A stretch of DNA of 64,000 nt, taken from assembly GCA_014529385.2 (NCBI GenBank), contig CM043942.1, forward strand, positions 24,578,469-24,642,468, written 5' to 3'. Below, one piece after another: positions 33,123 through 43,784 of this stretch (the stretch's first letter is position 1; every line of letters begins with the position of its first letter). Position numbers and translations under genes: made by a program. This stretch comes from Adiantum capillus-veneris (lineage: Eukaryota > Streptophyta > Polypodiopsida > Polypodiales > Pteridaceae). The notes beneath the pieces are model-generated. The model had not been told where the DNA came from. It saw only the letters and a list, made by a program, of their open reading frames with translations, and made no database searches.

Positions 33123-33366
33123 CAGGGAGGTCACCTAATGAAAATGTAACCTATCACGTGAGTTCAACAGAAGGGTATTTAAAGTTCTTGAAACTTACAG
33201 GAATATATGTACAGAAGGGCATTATTTTTTCAAATTTTAAAGAAACTTACAGATTTTAAAAGAAAAGGGTATATTATATTCCTTAAAAAATTCATAGATA
33301 AGGGGTTTTACAAACGTGTCTTGAACGCACATGATATGGTAGTTTACACATAGTGAACCCCCCGAG
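33123..33366. mobile_element. 244-bp MITE, probably Mutator-like
   Basis: Inserted in the integrase of Gypsy-D. Flanks agttctattcc-type: the 10-mer AGTCTATTCC is present at 33113-33122 and 33367-33376. The ends are imperfect inverted repeats of about 50 bp (left cagggaggtcacc; right, reverse complement, ctcggggggttcac; further in, tcacgtgagttcaa against tcatgtgcgttcaa). A 9-10 bp TSD fits Mutator-like elements. There is no coding capacity. Confidence 0.85.
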
Positions 33367-33376
33367 AGTCTATTCC

Positions 33377-34137
33377 AACCAAATCAACTGTTAAGACTCC
33401 AGAACTAGCCAAGTTATTTGTGGACAATCTATACAAGCTGTATGGTTTGCCAAGTAACATTGTCAGTGATCGTGATCCCAAGTTTAACAGTCATTTTTGG
33501 AGGGCTGTGTTCAAACGATTGGGTACACAACTAAACCTTAGTACAACCGATCATCCAGAAACAGATGGTCGGACTGAACGAGTTAACCAAGTGCTAGAGG
33601 ATATGCTAAGAGCATACGTTAGCAAGAAATAGTCAGAATGGGAAGAATATTTAGCTATTCTCGAGTTTGCCTACAATAGTTCTAAGCATGTCACAACTGG
33701 ATTTAGTCCTTTCATGCTCATGTATGAGTTTCAACCTAAGTCACCTGTTACGGTGGGGTTGGCAACTGCAAAGCTCCAAGAGGTTAATGATTTTCTCCAA
33801 GACCACATGGAGATGGTGAAACTCGCTCGTCAGAATGTCCGACAAGCGCAGGATTGGTATAAGACGTATGCTGATGAGAAACGTCGACAAGTTACATTTG
33901 AGGAAGGAGAGGAAGTATTTTTACAAGTGCCAAAACATTCAGAAAGTCTGAAAATTGGGCCAACACCTAAATTATCTCCACGATATTGTGGGCCTTTCAA
34001 AAGACTCAAGCGAGTAGGTGATCGTGCCTACAAATTATTGCTACCTACACATTCTCGTATTCATCCGGTGTTTCATGTAAGCTGTTTACGTAAGCGGTTA
34101 CATGGGGACGACAATGTCATTGATAGGGAGATTTTGG
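33377..34137 (+). pseudogene. Gypsy-D integrase core and C-terminus
   Basis: 33420-33632 holds NIVSDRDPKFNSHFW and TDHPETDGRTERVNQVLEDM, the second and third catalytic regions, and ends at a TAG. 33714-34132 contains GPTPKLSPRYCGPFKRLK, HSRIHPVFHVS and the start of the chromodomain-like tail. Element E interrupts it at 34137/34138. Confidence 0.9.
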
Positions 34138-34632
34138 TGCTACAAGCGAGAACGTCGCGAGCCCTACAAAATAGCAAAAACAATATACTACAAGCCATGA
34201 AATGAACAAATCTGCATACCTCGAATCACAGAACGCATAATCCAAGTTGTACATGAGGCAGAGAGAGATAGAGAGCGGGAGAGAGAGAAAGAGAGCGTGC
34301 AGGCGCATTTCCTAGAGTGGAGTGCTACGCCAGCACGGCGAGAGAGAAGAGAGGAAAGGAGAGATAAGAGGAGCAACGCAGACACTGGGTGCAATCTCCC
34401 CCAGTGCAAGAGTGACCATTTCCCTCTGTCATGTATTTGTTTTATAGATTTCTTGAATGGTCAAATTGGTTACAAACTGGCCGGTCGGTCATAAATGGGC
34501 AAAGCTCATAAAGAGCACTTGAATAATAAAATGTACATAAAATATGATATCCTTTTGCAATAGCCTAGCTCGATCAAGCCTTTTCTACCTGTCCACAACT
34601 GCAATAAATAATAAGATATCAATTCCATAACA
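34138..34632 (-). repeat. Element E 3' LTR (left)
   Basis: TGCTACAAGCGAGAACG to AATTCCATAACA, with a GA-rich segment in the middle. Purine tract AACGGAGAGGTA follows on the minus strand. Confidence 0.93.
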
Positions 34633-34648
34633 TACCTCTCCGTTGGAA

Positions 34649-36800
34649 AGCAACTGTCCTCAGTTGCGAAGATAAAAATCTACAAACAGTACTTGTCAAA
34701 AACAATGATTAGAAATCTGTAGCAAATAGTAAAAGAAAAATCCATAAAATTAGACAACATTTCTTATGCCTGCCGTCATCCACATACTACCTATTCTAGT
34801 GTCCCATACCACTAGAATAAGCAGTATATGTCATATCCTGATGAATGAGGATATCATTGGTCACACTCATCATTCAATAATCCATTGATCTTATCAATCT
34901 CAAGTCCAACTCCATAAATACTGTCGCGACAAAAAATTATCATATACCAATTCCGAATCCCATGTCCAAATCCAAATCCAAAATATCTTGCATTTTCTAT
35001 ACCCGGGTAACAAAATCATACCAGTTACAGAGGTGGCCAGCCACTGCAGCATGATTTTTTGATCAGTGTTGCCTCATCCGGCGAGTCTACACCAATAAAA
35101 CGTACTGCCTAAATTGGTGAATCTGTACTAATGTTGACTAAATCTGCGGATCTGCATTGGATATTGTTTAAAAATCATAGGTCTGAAGTTTATAAATGTG
35201 CTGCCTAAATCGACGGATCTGCACCAAGATGTGTATCTACACACTACCTAGATCGGCGAATCTGTGTGTGTGACCAATGGACTAGGCAAGACATAAAGGA
35301 AAAAAAATAAAAAATAAAAATAAAAAATATTTACTATGTTGTTGACATCACAGTGCAGTATATCAAAGCACTTACAAATTATTGTGCACTATCCCAGAGC
35401 ACTGTAGCTCACATGAGTAGCTGCATAGCTTATAGAAAAATCTTCTTTCAATACAATGAGAGGGCATGACCTTAGCAGTGTTTGAGTATTCTGCTTAGAA
35501 CATAATGCAGAGAAATGAGATATAAAAAGAGGAGTGACGTATGCGAGGTACATACCAGCAGGGTTTGGAATGGGTGTCCTTGAGTATGCGTGTCGAGAGA
35601 GCCGTGTTGTCGCTTTGAATGGTATCAGGAAACACAGCTAGGAGTTTGGCACCATCTTGTATGACAGAGGCAGTATAGTCAACCACTAAGGAATAAGGTT
35701 TAGAGGAGTATAGATATTTGGTTGAGAACAAGGGAGAAGGGTATCATAAAGGTGGATAAAATATGATTAGGAGATTAGTACGGAAGCTGTAAAAATGTTT
35801 GCAAAATAAAGGAAAGAGATGACTTATTTGACGTCCTCGCATTATGGTCTGCATAGGTTTTTTTTTTTTTGAATCCTTAAATGAGTTAGAGAAATGTAAC
35901 AAAAACAAATGAAGATCATGATAAAAATCATTTGAATAAGGTCAAGTAAGACAGATACTTTAATTTCCTTAAAATTATGGTAAACCAAATAAAGGTAATG
36001 GTGTTGAGCAGTGCTACTGTACAGCAACTAGTAAAATATAACAATTTGCCATTTGAAGAAGAGGAAACCTAGAAAATCTTCAAAATTTTAAAAGTGCAAT
36101 TGTAAGTCACCAATTAAGAATGCATGACATTTGAGAACGTTGATCGATACAAGGAATTGTAGAAAGAGCATGCAATATAGGCTAGCCAGAATTAGATGGT
36201 TGCAAAAAGTGGTCACCGAGCAAGCTGGCAGTAGGATTATGAGCATAGAACATTTTGTACCAGCTTGTGCTAATTAAAACATTAATCAACTGAAATAAAA
36301 TGCTAACAACATTGCTAGGTAGCGCAAAGGATTTAAAATATTGTGCTACATATGAAAGAAAGATTATGCAAATCAAGCCATAAAAATCCACAGATTATAA
36401 GTAAAATAAAATCTCTGCAAATAGTGTGATGGAATTCATTGAAGATATTAGAGTTATATAAACCTAAGTCTTATGATCATTTTATGAAGCTTGATTGTAG
36501 TCGTCTCCAGCATAGCATTTCGTAGTTGTGTTCCAAATACTCTCTGCCTTAATTAGTGTTGTTACCCACTGCAAATTTGTACCATTCGTCAATATCTAGT
36601 CACATTGTAATCGTCGATGGGACATATCGTCAATGTAATTATGAGGGGGGGGGGGCTCTGTTGTGGAGGTGTCAGATGCAGCTGACGAGGGGGAAAGAGC
36701 AAGAAATGAAATGAAATAGAATGTTACATTAAACGCCTTCAAAGGCCAAAACTACATTTGAGTCAAAAAGGAAATACGTCCTCGAGTCTCCCAACAGCTT
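34649..36800. other. Element E interior, unassigned part
   Basis: AT-rich. The longest frame is 78 codons on the minus strand (35495-35731), with no family recognised. A run of 11 or so G occurs at about 36645-36655. Confidence 0.4.
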
Positions 36801-36814
36801 TCACGCTCGTACAT

Positions 36815-37130
36815 TCAGGCCGTCTCTCCCCAAATGGTGTCTTCGTTCGAGAGATAGTCTGGATTTTGAGAAGGCGCTAGGGCATTGACGGCTTCCTTGG
36901 ATGATAAACAACTATCATATTTTCCTCCGCTAGAGCGCTTTGCACCGCTTTGGCCTGCATCCAACGGGACAGACATTTGCCATGCATTGGAGGATTTATT
37001 TATCACTGTAGATTCGCTAGCTGGTCTTTTGAACATTTCCTTTAAGTGTATGGGTGCAGGAAGCGGAAGAAAATACAGTTGCACAGACATCGTGCTTTTA
37101 GATACCTCTGTTGTGTAGGAGGTATGTGGT
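36815..37130. other. Open segment in Element E, strand uncertain
   Basis: Both strands are open: plus 36885-37118 (77 codons, ending near an AG/GTATGT donor-like site at about 37128) and minus 36815-37090 (91 codons). The plus frame ends SGRKYSCTDIVLLD, which could be an upstream exon of the kinase-like fragment that follows. I could not confirm this. Confidence 0.3.
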
Positions 37131-37219
37131 AGACCCGTATGTCTGTGCGTGTGTTTGGGAACGGTGAAGGAAAAAGGGCAACTGGCAATTTCACATGGAG
37201 GACAATGAGGAACTTGAGA

Positions 37220-37919
37220 ATGCCCTCAATAACCCCAAGAAGGTCAAAAGGTCACAAACACTATTCAGCAGATGTTTGCTGATATGGTTTTAGATGAGAC
37301 AAAGTATGGCTTTGTGAGCAATTACAATCATTTATATATATATATATATATATTAAGAGCTACAAATGCTACAATGAAGACCTTGGAATATTCTCCTGTG
37401 GTTAAAATTGGATCCACTCCTCTTGCTGCACTCTTGTATGTCTTGGTAGAAGCCTACAATCATCGAGGTGACAAAAAACCGTCTTGGGAGGTCAGAGGTG
37501 CCAAATCATCCGTGTATCCTCCGGTTATTGAAGTGACTTCAACCACAAACCGTGCAAATAGTGTGAGTGTCTGTGCAAAAAGAGCAAGAACATTTGGGGC
37601 TACTGGTTCTTCAAGAAAAAAAGAAGAGGCAGTGTGCACGGATGGAAAACATGTCTTCTACCATCTTGAAGTATCAAATTTCCACGTCTTCACGTCTGAG
37701 AGGTTCCACAAGCTGCCTGCATATAGCATGAAAGATATTGGTCTTACAGGTCGTGTCACGGGAGTGAGAAGATACAGTAATGTGCTTGAAGGTAAGGCTG
37801 CCATTGGAGTGCCACTTGCTATCAAAACCTTCAACTTGTATCACGATGGTGCAGCGAAGTCCTTTGTGAAGGAGCAAATGGCATACCATGCTCTGAAGGT
37901 ATCGAAAAGGGAGAGATGA
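37220..37919 (+). pseudogene. Kinase-like gene fragment (CRN/REase-kinase type?)
   Basis: The main frame 37272-37919 is open for 215 codons. Its start (FADMVLDETKYGFVSNYN) recalls the conserved segment before the kinase-like domain of CRN-type REase-kinase proteins. Residues 183-190 (AIKTFNLY) followed by KSFVKEQMAYHAL resemble a kinase N-lobe with the beta-3 lysine and helix-C glutamate. The frame ends just past AAG/GTATCG, a possible splice donor at about 37898, so the fragment may be an exon. A (TA)n run of about 18 bp lies inside the frame. No catalytic loop is present. It sits antisense to Element E. The family assignment comes from memory of motif style and is uncertain. Confidence 0.4.
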
Positions 37920-37981
37920 GAGATAGACAAGGCATGGTGGTGATGAGAGAGAGGAGTGTGCATGGGAGTTTGTTACCGTAC

Positions 37982-38081
<100 letters not shown>

Positions 38082-38668
38082 GTGCCGTATGTGGGTATGT
38101 ACCACTGCATGTGAAGTGGAGGAAGCGAGCATGAGAGAGTGGTGCATGGGAGTGTTAGCACCCCACAGATAAAGGGAGGGCACCGCTCATGGATGAGCTC
38201 ATGGATGAAGGTTGGCGATTGGGGTTGGTTGCCAGTCGCTCACTATGGGTAGTAAAAGAGGGCGCCCAATGCATGGCAAGGCAAGGAAAGCCACAGGATC
38301 TCTGTCCACTGCCATGAAAGAGGGAGAGAGTGAGTTGGACTACAGAGGGGGTTGGTCTGACGGCCTCTACTATGGCTGGTGATGACTGCACGTCCAATCA
38401 GTTAGCGCTGCCATGCAAGAGGGAGAGGTAGAGATAATCGGCTTAGGCCGCATTGCAATTGTGTCTAGGTAGTGTGAAGTGGGCGAGGTGCATGCTGGAC
38501 CATGGTAGGCAATTTGCATGGTTGCAGCCGTCAAAATAGGGCCACTCGAACTCTATAGTTGACCAGATAGAGAGAAAAATAGAAAGAACAAAAAGAAAAC
38601 TCAATGATGGGCCTTGGCCAGCATGATGGAACTGCAGCAATAAAGAGAGAAAGGGGGTGCGACAGTTG

Positions 38669-38712
<44 letters not shown>

Positions 38713-38739
38713 CTCTGGTTTGCTTCCGATTGGTGGGAG

Positions 38740-39123
38740 TTGTCCCTTTCCTGCTTCTCCTACGTCAAGTCACTCATTGCTGTTGTCGGTCAACTACTGC
38801 ATACAACTCAGTTCGCTCGCCATTTGGCTGCTGCCTTGAGTTTTACCCACCCACCATATAAGGCAAATAAACCTGGATTCCAGCCAACGATGTCGACCAC
38901 GAAATCCAAGGCTAGCTTCTCTACATTCATTGCTTTGTGCAGCGGCTCATATGTTACGAAGCACTCAGGTTGTCGGATCACACTGACCGTGGCTAGATTC
39001 CTCTCATTAGTTGGAGTTGTTCTCGCTGCGGCTGCCAAGCACATCGTCATGCTCATTATTGGCCGTATACTCATTGGTATCAATCTACCGTTGAGTTTTC
39101 AAGACTCGTCGGAAAGAACTTGA
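38740..39123 (+). pseudogene. Monosaccharide (STP-type) transporter gene fragment
   Basis: In a 127-codon open frame, residues 58-112 read SFSTFIALCSGSYVTKHSG, then RITLTVARFLSLVGVVL and AAAAKHIVMLIIGRILIGI. This matches in order the second and third membrane segments and the loop between them of plant sugar/H+ symporters (typical form: S-YVT--GRR, AAA-N-AMLI-GRILLG-G). The following LPLSF may correspond to SVPLYLSE. The rest of the transporter (usually about 500 residues) is absent. It lies antisense to Element E, downstream of the kinase-like fragment, and looks captured rather than functional. Confidence 0.6.
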
Positions 39124-39478
39124 AGCCAGTTGATCATCATAATTCTCCTAATTCCTTCTTCTTCTTCTTACAATTTTAGTTATCTTCTCCCTCGAATCTA
39201 AAGAAATTACTATAGGTTTTTTTTCGTTCAGTATCCCTCCATAATTTAGTTTAATCCATATTATTATTATGTTTAATTATAAACATAATTACACTAACAG
39301 TCACTATATCATGACAACAAATAAGGAATCTCTTTAATTCCAAAAATAAATCACTAATTATATCATGCATCCAACATAGATTACTATAAATTGAGGCAAT
39401 TAGTGGAATCTACAAACATAAGAAAGCAAAATACTTAGCTGCGGCTTGTTAATGTTTGAGTCTTGGAGCGTAGCCTAT
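39124..39478. other. Element E interior, right end
   Basis: AT-rich, with no frame or motif recognised before the PBS. Confidence 0.4.
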
Positions 39479-39490
39479 GCTCTGATACCA
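39479..39490 (-). other. Element E primer-binding site
   Basis: The minus strand reads TGGTATCAGAGC, an exact initiator-Met tRNA complement. Confidence 0.92.
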
Positions 39491-39491
39491 T

Positions 39492-39982
39492 TGCTACAAG
39501 CAAGAACGTCACGAGCCCTACAAAATAGCAAAAATAATATACTACAAGCCATGAAATGAACAAATTTGCATACCTCGAATCACACAACGCATAATCCAAG
39601 TTGTACATGAGGCAGAGAGAGATAGAGAGCGGGAGAGAGAGAAAGAGAGCGTGAAGGCGCACCTCCTAGAGTAGAGTGCTACGCCAGCACGGTGAGAGAG
39701 AAGAGAGGAGAGGAGAGATAAGAGGAGCAACGCAGACACTGGGTGCAATCTCCCCACATGCAAGAGTGACCATTTCCCTCTTGCACGTATTTGTTTTATA
39801 GATTTCTTGAATGGTCAAATTGGTTACAAACTGGCCGGCCGATCATAATGGCCAAAGCTCATAAAGAGGACTTGAATAATAAAATGTACATAAAATATGA
39901 TATCCTTTTGCAATAGCCTAACTCGGTCAAGCCTTTTCCACCTGTCAGCTGCAATAAATAATAAGATATCAATTCCATAACA
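39492..39982 (-). repeat. Element E 5' LTR (right)
   Basis: 491 bp, TGCTACAAGCAAGAACG to AATTCCATAACA. It is followed by TTTGG. Confidence 0.93.
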
Positions 39983-39987
39983 TTTGG

Positions 39988-40185
39988 TTGATTTCATTGA
40001 ACCTCCTACCTTACCGCATGAACCTGAACGCATTCTTGACTATCATGATTTACGTACGCATCATCATGTACGTCAACAAGCCTTAATCAAGTGGAAAGAT
40101 CGACATGAGGAAGGTGCCACTTGGGAAAACATTAGTGTTCTTAAGAAGAAGTTACCCATTTTTGTTTTCGAGGACGAAAACTCTT
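39988..40185 (+). pseudogene. Gypsy-D chromodomain-like tail
   Basis: Open frame resuming after Element E: FIEPPTLPHEPERIL, ALIKWKDRHEEGATWENIS and FVFEDENSSL, ending at the TAA at 40200. The KW...EATWE pattern is the chromodomain-like C-terminus of chromovirus integrases, here better preserved than in B. Confidence 0.88.
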
Positions 40186-40202
40186 CTTTAAGGGGGGAGT
40201 AA
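40186..40202 (+). other. Gypsy-D polypurine tract
   Basis: CTTTAAGGGGGGAGTAA directly before the 3' LTR. It overlaps the end of the coding frame. Confidence 0.88.
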
Positions 40203-40352
40203 TGTCAGGACAAGGCAAGGCCGGACTAGACAAGGACAAGGCGGGCTAGCAGTGTGGAAAGGGAGTCCAACTAGGGCAAAGGTCTAGGAGCCATGCTATA
40301 TAGTGGGTGGTTGGGAGGTGGACTCCTAGGTTCTAGTTCCCCTTGTCTAACA
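40203..40352 (+). repeat. Gypsy-D 3' LTR
   Basis: 150 bp, TGTCAGGACAAGG to CTTGTCTAACA, containing a CTATATAG TATA-like box. The right flank is CATTT. Confidence 0.92.
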
Positions 40353-42328
40353 CATTTGAGATGAATGTGCTTAGCCTTCTTCAGTCACTGCAAAATCAAA
40401 CAACATTGGCACAGTAAATGAATTCTCATATACAATTAAAAAGCATATGCAGTTGTAGACAGACAAATTGATTGGTAACAAAAATTTAAACCATTTGTCA
40501 GCAATAAACATTAAATTGTAATATAATCAAACGCATAAATAGTTGGGAAGGTGAAAAACTAAACAAGTCTAGGTCACTAATTTAACGATCAAAAGGCACT
40601 AGAGATCGACTATTAATACCATGGGTAAGCTTCTCAATTTTCTCTGGTCAATTAAGTTGTTTAATTGCGAGAGCCAAGTATTTCATGTCCGAGGGCTGAA
40701 TAGAGGCTATTTTGAGAAGACCTTGTAGTTAAACTACGATAAAAGGAATTGCTCGTGAAATCATTGCCTGACTTATTTCCTTTTCTTTGACCCCCCAAAG
40801 TCTTTTCACAGTGATTCCATTTTGATGTGTGTGCTTATTTTGTATGCTTTAGTTTTTTTGCTTTTCAAGGAAAAGCACCCACACTGGGAACCTCTAGGGC
40901 TATAGTACCATAGGCGATACATGTGAGTGAAGTACCAAATCAAGCTGAGATAACTCTTTCTGCTTTAGATTTTACATTGTGGCACTTTGATTTTTTATTG
41001 TTTGTTCATTTTCATCATTTTAATTTTGTAACTTTGGGGAGTCATATAACGTTGTTACCCTCCCCAAGCTCATCACATTCGTAAACTCCCTTTATAATAC
41101 TTAAACTAAAGGTCAATAGGGACTAAGCCCACTAAAAAGCCCTAGTACATCGCACACAATGTTGCCTAAATTGGATTAAGAACCTAAGTAACCACTGATT
41201 ATTAGGAAGGCATTCCCCATGGTATTAAGAGAAGATCTATAACGTCTAGCTTGGTCAAACTAGCTTAGTCGGACTGCTTGATTTTTAGACCTAGACAAGT
41301 GATTATGACAAAAAATTACATTGAATTTAATGTTTGGTACTAAGCAAAGGTGTTGAATATTATGCTACCAATCACAATTAAAGCAGATAAACATAGATGC
41401 AAAAAGATAAGGGACAATGGTAATGGACAAAAAACACCTATTTGTTTTGATGATCGCGCTTGGCTTGAAGAGTGAACGAGAGAAAGATTCCATGAAGGTC
41501 CAAATTCTAACCACAGCAACGCGTTCCTATACACACGAGGAAACACAAAGAATATCTCTAGGAGGCACATCAGTGGGAAGAAAGAACTTTGTTGATCACT
41601 AAACTCTAAAACAGAAACACTCCTATTGTACTAATCTTACCTACCCTCCATCACTCGAGTGATGAGGATCAAAGGTGTTTGATGACATAGGTTTCTATTT
41701 CAGTGTACCGGATGTGAATGTGTAGGTCTGGTCAATGTTTTGACTTTTATTGTGCATACTGGTTTGCTAATTGCTCTTTCTCTTTACTTTTTTTCTTTTT
41801 TGTGAGTATAAGGCTTAATATATACATTCCCTAATATTGGGAGATTGAGAGGTCAGGGAGGAAGGTTGAGAGGGAAATAATTCAATAGGATGACGTGAAT
41901 GAAGACTTCCCCCCTTCCTTGGGTAGGTCATACTGTTTGAAATGTGCTCGTCACCCTTTGAAACCAATTGTTTCAGTTGGTAATCGGTGAGGATTTTTGC
42001 CATTAGTTTTCTATTACCTTAGGTGTCTCATCGAGTTGCAAGGGTGGTAAGGTACTCTCCCAAGATCGAACTCGAAGTGGTTCATCAGGTGATTCTTGAA
42101 CACTTGGAGGTGTGGATTCCTTTGTAGCTTATGGAGGTCCACTATTTTAGGTGGAGGATGTGGAGAAGCTTTTACCTCTATGGATGCATTACATGAGGAG
42201 CTAGAAGCTTCATGGGACTCCCCCCTTCCTGAGCTAGGTGGAACACATCATTCTTTCTTCAGTACCCAAACTAGCTCTAGAGCGGGTGTGTAGCATTCGG
42301 TGATTTTTTTCTTTCCACGATTGTCAAT
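40353..42328. other. Unassigned AT-rich sequence
   Basis: No reading frame above 76 codons, no LTR and no recognised domain. It may be older genomic DNA into which Gypsy-D inserted. Confidence 0.4.
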
Positions 42329-42652
42329 TCATTTTGGAGCTACAGGATTGGGCACACATGGGTCAGGTGACAGGTAAGAACACAATCTATGTTTTGGCAC
42401 CCATATTTGATCATTTCCTTGATAATAGCCTTGGGCTTCCAATAGTCGTTTAGAAATCCAACGCCACGTTTCTTTACATTTCTTGGAGCGAGTGGGACGT
42501 TTCTTACAAGGCTTCTGTTTTTTAGCATCAACCATGGTCGATAAAGAAGATTTAGGGACCCACTTGTATGTTTTCTTTGTTATATGAGGATGAGTCTTGT
42601 CAGAATCTATATGCATTGCTTCTAGCATATTTAAGAGTATGAGTGGTGGCAT
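42329..42652 (-). pseudogene. Gypsy-F basic post-protease segment
   Basis: 107-codon frame rich in Lys and Arg (KKQKPCKKRPTRSKKCKETW), with YKWVPKSSLS and IWVPKHRL. WVPK repeats of this kind occur in spacer regions of plant retroelement gag or pol proteins. Its role is unknown. It follows the protease frame directly (2 bp apart). Confidence 0.5.
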
Positions 42653-42653
42653 T

Positions 42654-43739
42654 TCATCCCCCTCGTGTTACCCAAGTCATCCCCCTGTTTCCCCAAGTGT
42701 CTATGGTTGCTACTAGGTGGACCCAATCCACATTTTCTGACTCAGTCATCTCAGGTAGTACATCCATATAAGGAGAATCTTCCCCAACATCAGTGTCCGC
42801 TTTACATGTGTAACAATATTGCAATGGGGCCGAGTGAACTGTGGTGTCAGATCTATGATCAATTATAAACCTGTTTCCTAGGGGATGTGCTTGACCGATT
42901 ACAAGATCCACTCGAATGACAGAATCTTGGAATTGCAGGTAGACATGATTTTTAGACCAGTCATGCACCATTTTTGCTTCCCTCATGAAAGGACGTCCTA
43001 AGATCATCTCCGATCCCATAGTGTGCTTGGAGAAATCCATAACAATGAAGGTAATTCTTATTTTATGTCCAAAGACCTTGATCTTGAGATCTTCTAGCAT
43101 CCCAATAGGTTTAACAATAGACCCCTTGGCCATCTTCACTACTATGGTTGTGGTTGCAAGGTGAGGTCTTCCCATAGTTTCCCAACAACTTTTAGTCACA
43201 ATGCTAACCCCAGCGCCACCATCAAGGATTCCCTTCACAATTAATCCCTTAGTAGTGATAGGTATGGTTGCATTGGATTCATCACCCTCAAAGTATTGAC
43301 CCAACTTGTTAACGAGTATTTCTACCACAAGGTTCTCATCTAGGTTGGGTTGTGGATCTAAGTGTTCCTCCTCTATTGGCATCTCCCCAGCTCCATCCAT
43401 CTGCGCAAATTGTGGTAGCCCAAAATTTACTTCTTCATTGAGGAAGGCTCGAAGTGCTGAGACTAGATCAGGGTCTTTATATAGTTTGGACATGATGGTG
43501 GTTCTAACTTCTGAAGACATGAAATCCATCAATTTGGCAATGTTCAACGGCACCTTTTGGGCTTCAGTCCATTGACGTTGGTACAACCAAAGAGTGTTGA
43601 ATGTAGAAGGTGGCATGGACAGTATGTGCAGGCTAGCAGAAACATAGCAAAAGGCTAGAACAGCTAGGAAGATCATGGGCAGACAAGTAGCAGCGGAAGT
43701 GTATGACTGATGAGGTTTATATGCCAAGGAAGGCTCCAT
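42654..43739 (-). CDS. Gypsy-F retropepsin-like protease frame (361 aa)
   Basis: A long open frame without stops. Residues 173-177 (DGGAG, in GILDGGAGVSIV) occupy the catalytic position of a gag-encoded aspartic protease, normally D-(T/S)-G-A. 246-250 (ILGRP, in EMILGRPFM) is the conserved second motif. About residues 57-110 look like the end of gag (PLNIAKLMDFMSSEVRTTI). The first 55 or so residues include a hydrophobic stretch (LPMIFLAVLAFCYVSASL), probably read from the unrelated insert beyond about 43575, so the true N-terminus was elsewhere. Confidence 0.75.
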   Translation of the reverse strand: MEPSLAYKPHQSYTSAATCLPMIFLAVLAFCYVSASLHILSMPPSTFNTLWLYQRQWTEAQKVPLNIAKLMDFMSSEVRTTIMSKLYKDPDLVSALRAFLNEEVNFGLPQFAQMDGAGEMPIEEEHLDPQPNLDENLVVEILVNKLGQYFEGDESNATIPITTKGLIVKGILDGGAGVSIVTKSCWETMGRPHLATTTIVVKMAKGSIVKPIGMLEDLKIKVFGHKIRITFIVMDFSKHTMGSEMILGRPFMREAKMVHDWSKNHVYLQFQDSVIRVDLVIGQAHPLGNRFIIDHRSDTTVHSAPLQYCYTCKADTDVGEDSPYMDVLPEMTESENVDWVHLVATIDTWGNRGMTWVTRGG

Positions 43740-43784
43740 GAAGTGTATGACTGATGAGGTTTATATGCCAAGGAAGGCTCCATG
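43697..43784. repeat. Two-copy 44-bp tandem duplication
   Basis: 43697-43740 and 43741-43784 read the same (aagtgtatgactgatgagg...). Confidence 0.9.

Noticed and set aside
41340-42003. Short frames of 60-76 codons as host genes
   Set aside because: No domain, codon pattern or splice structure supports them.
43697-43784. 44-bp direct repeats as a target-site duplication
   Set aside because: The copies are directly adjacent and far too long for any transposon TSD; this is a local tandem duplication.
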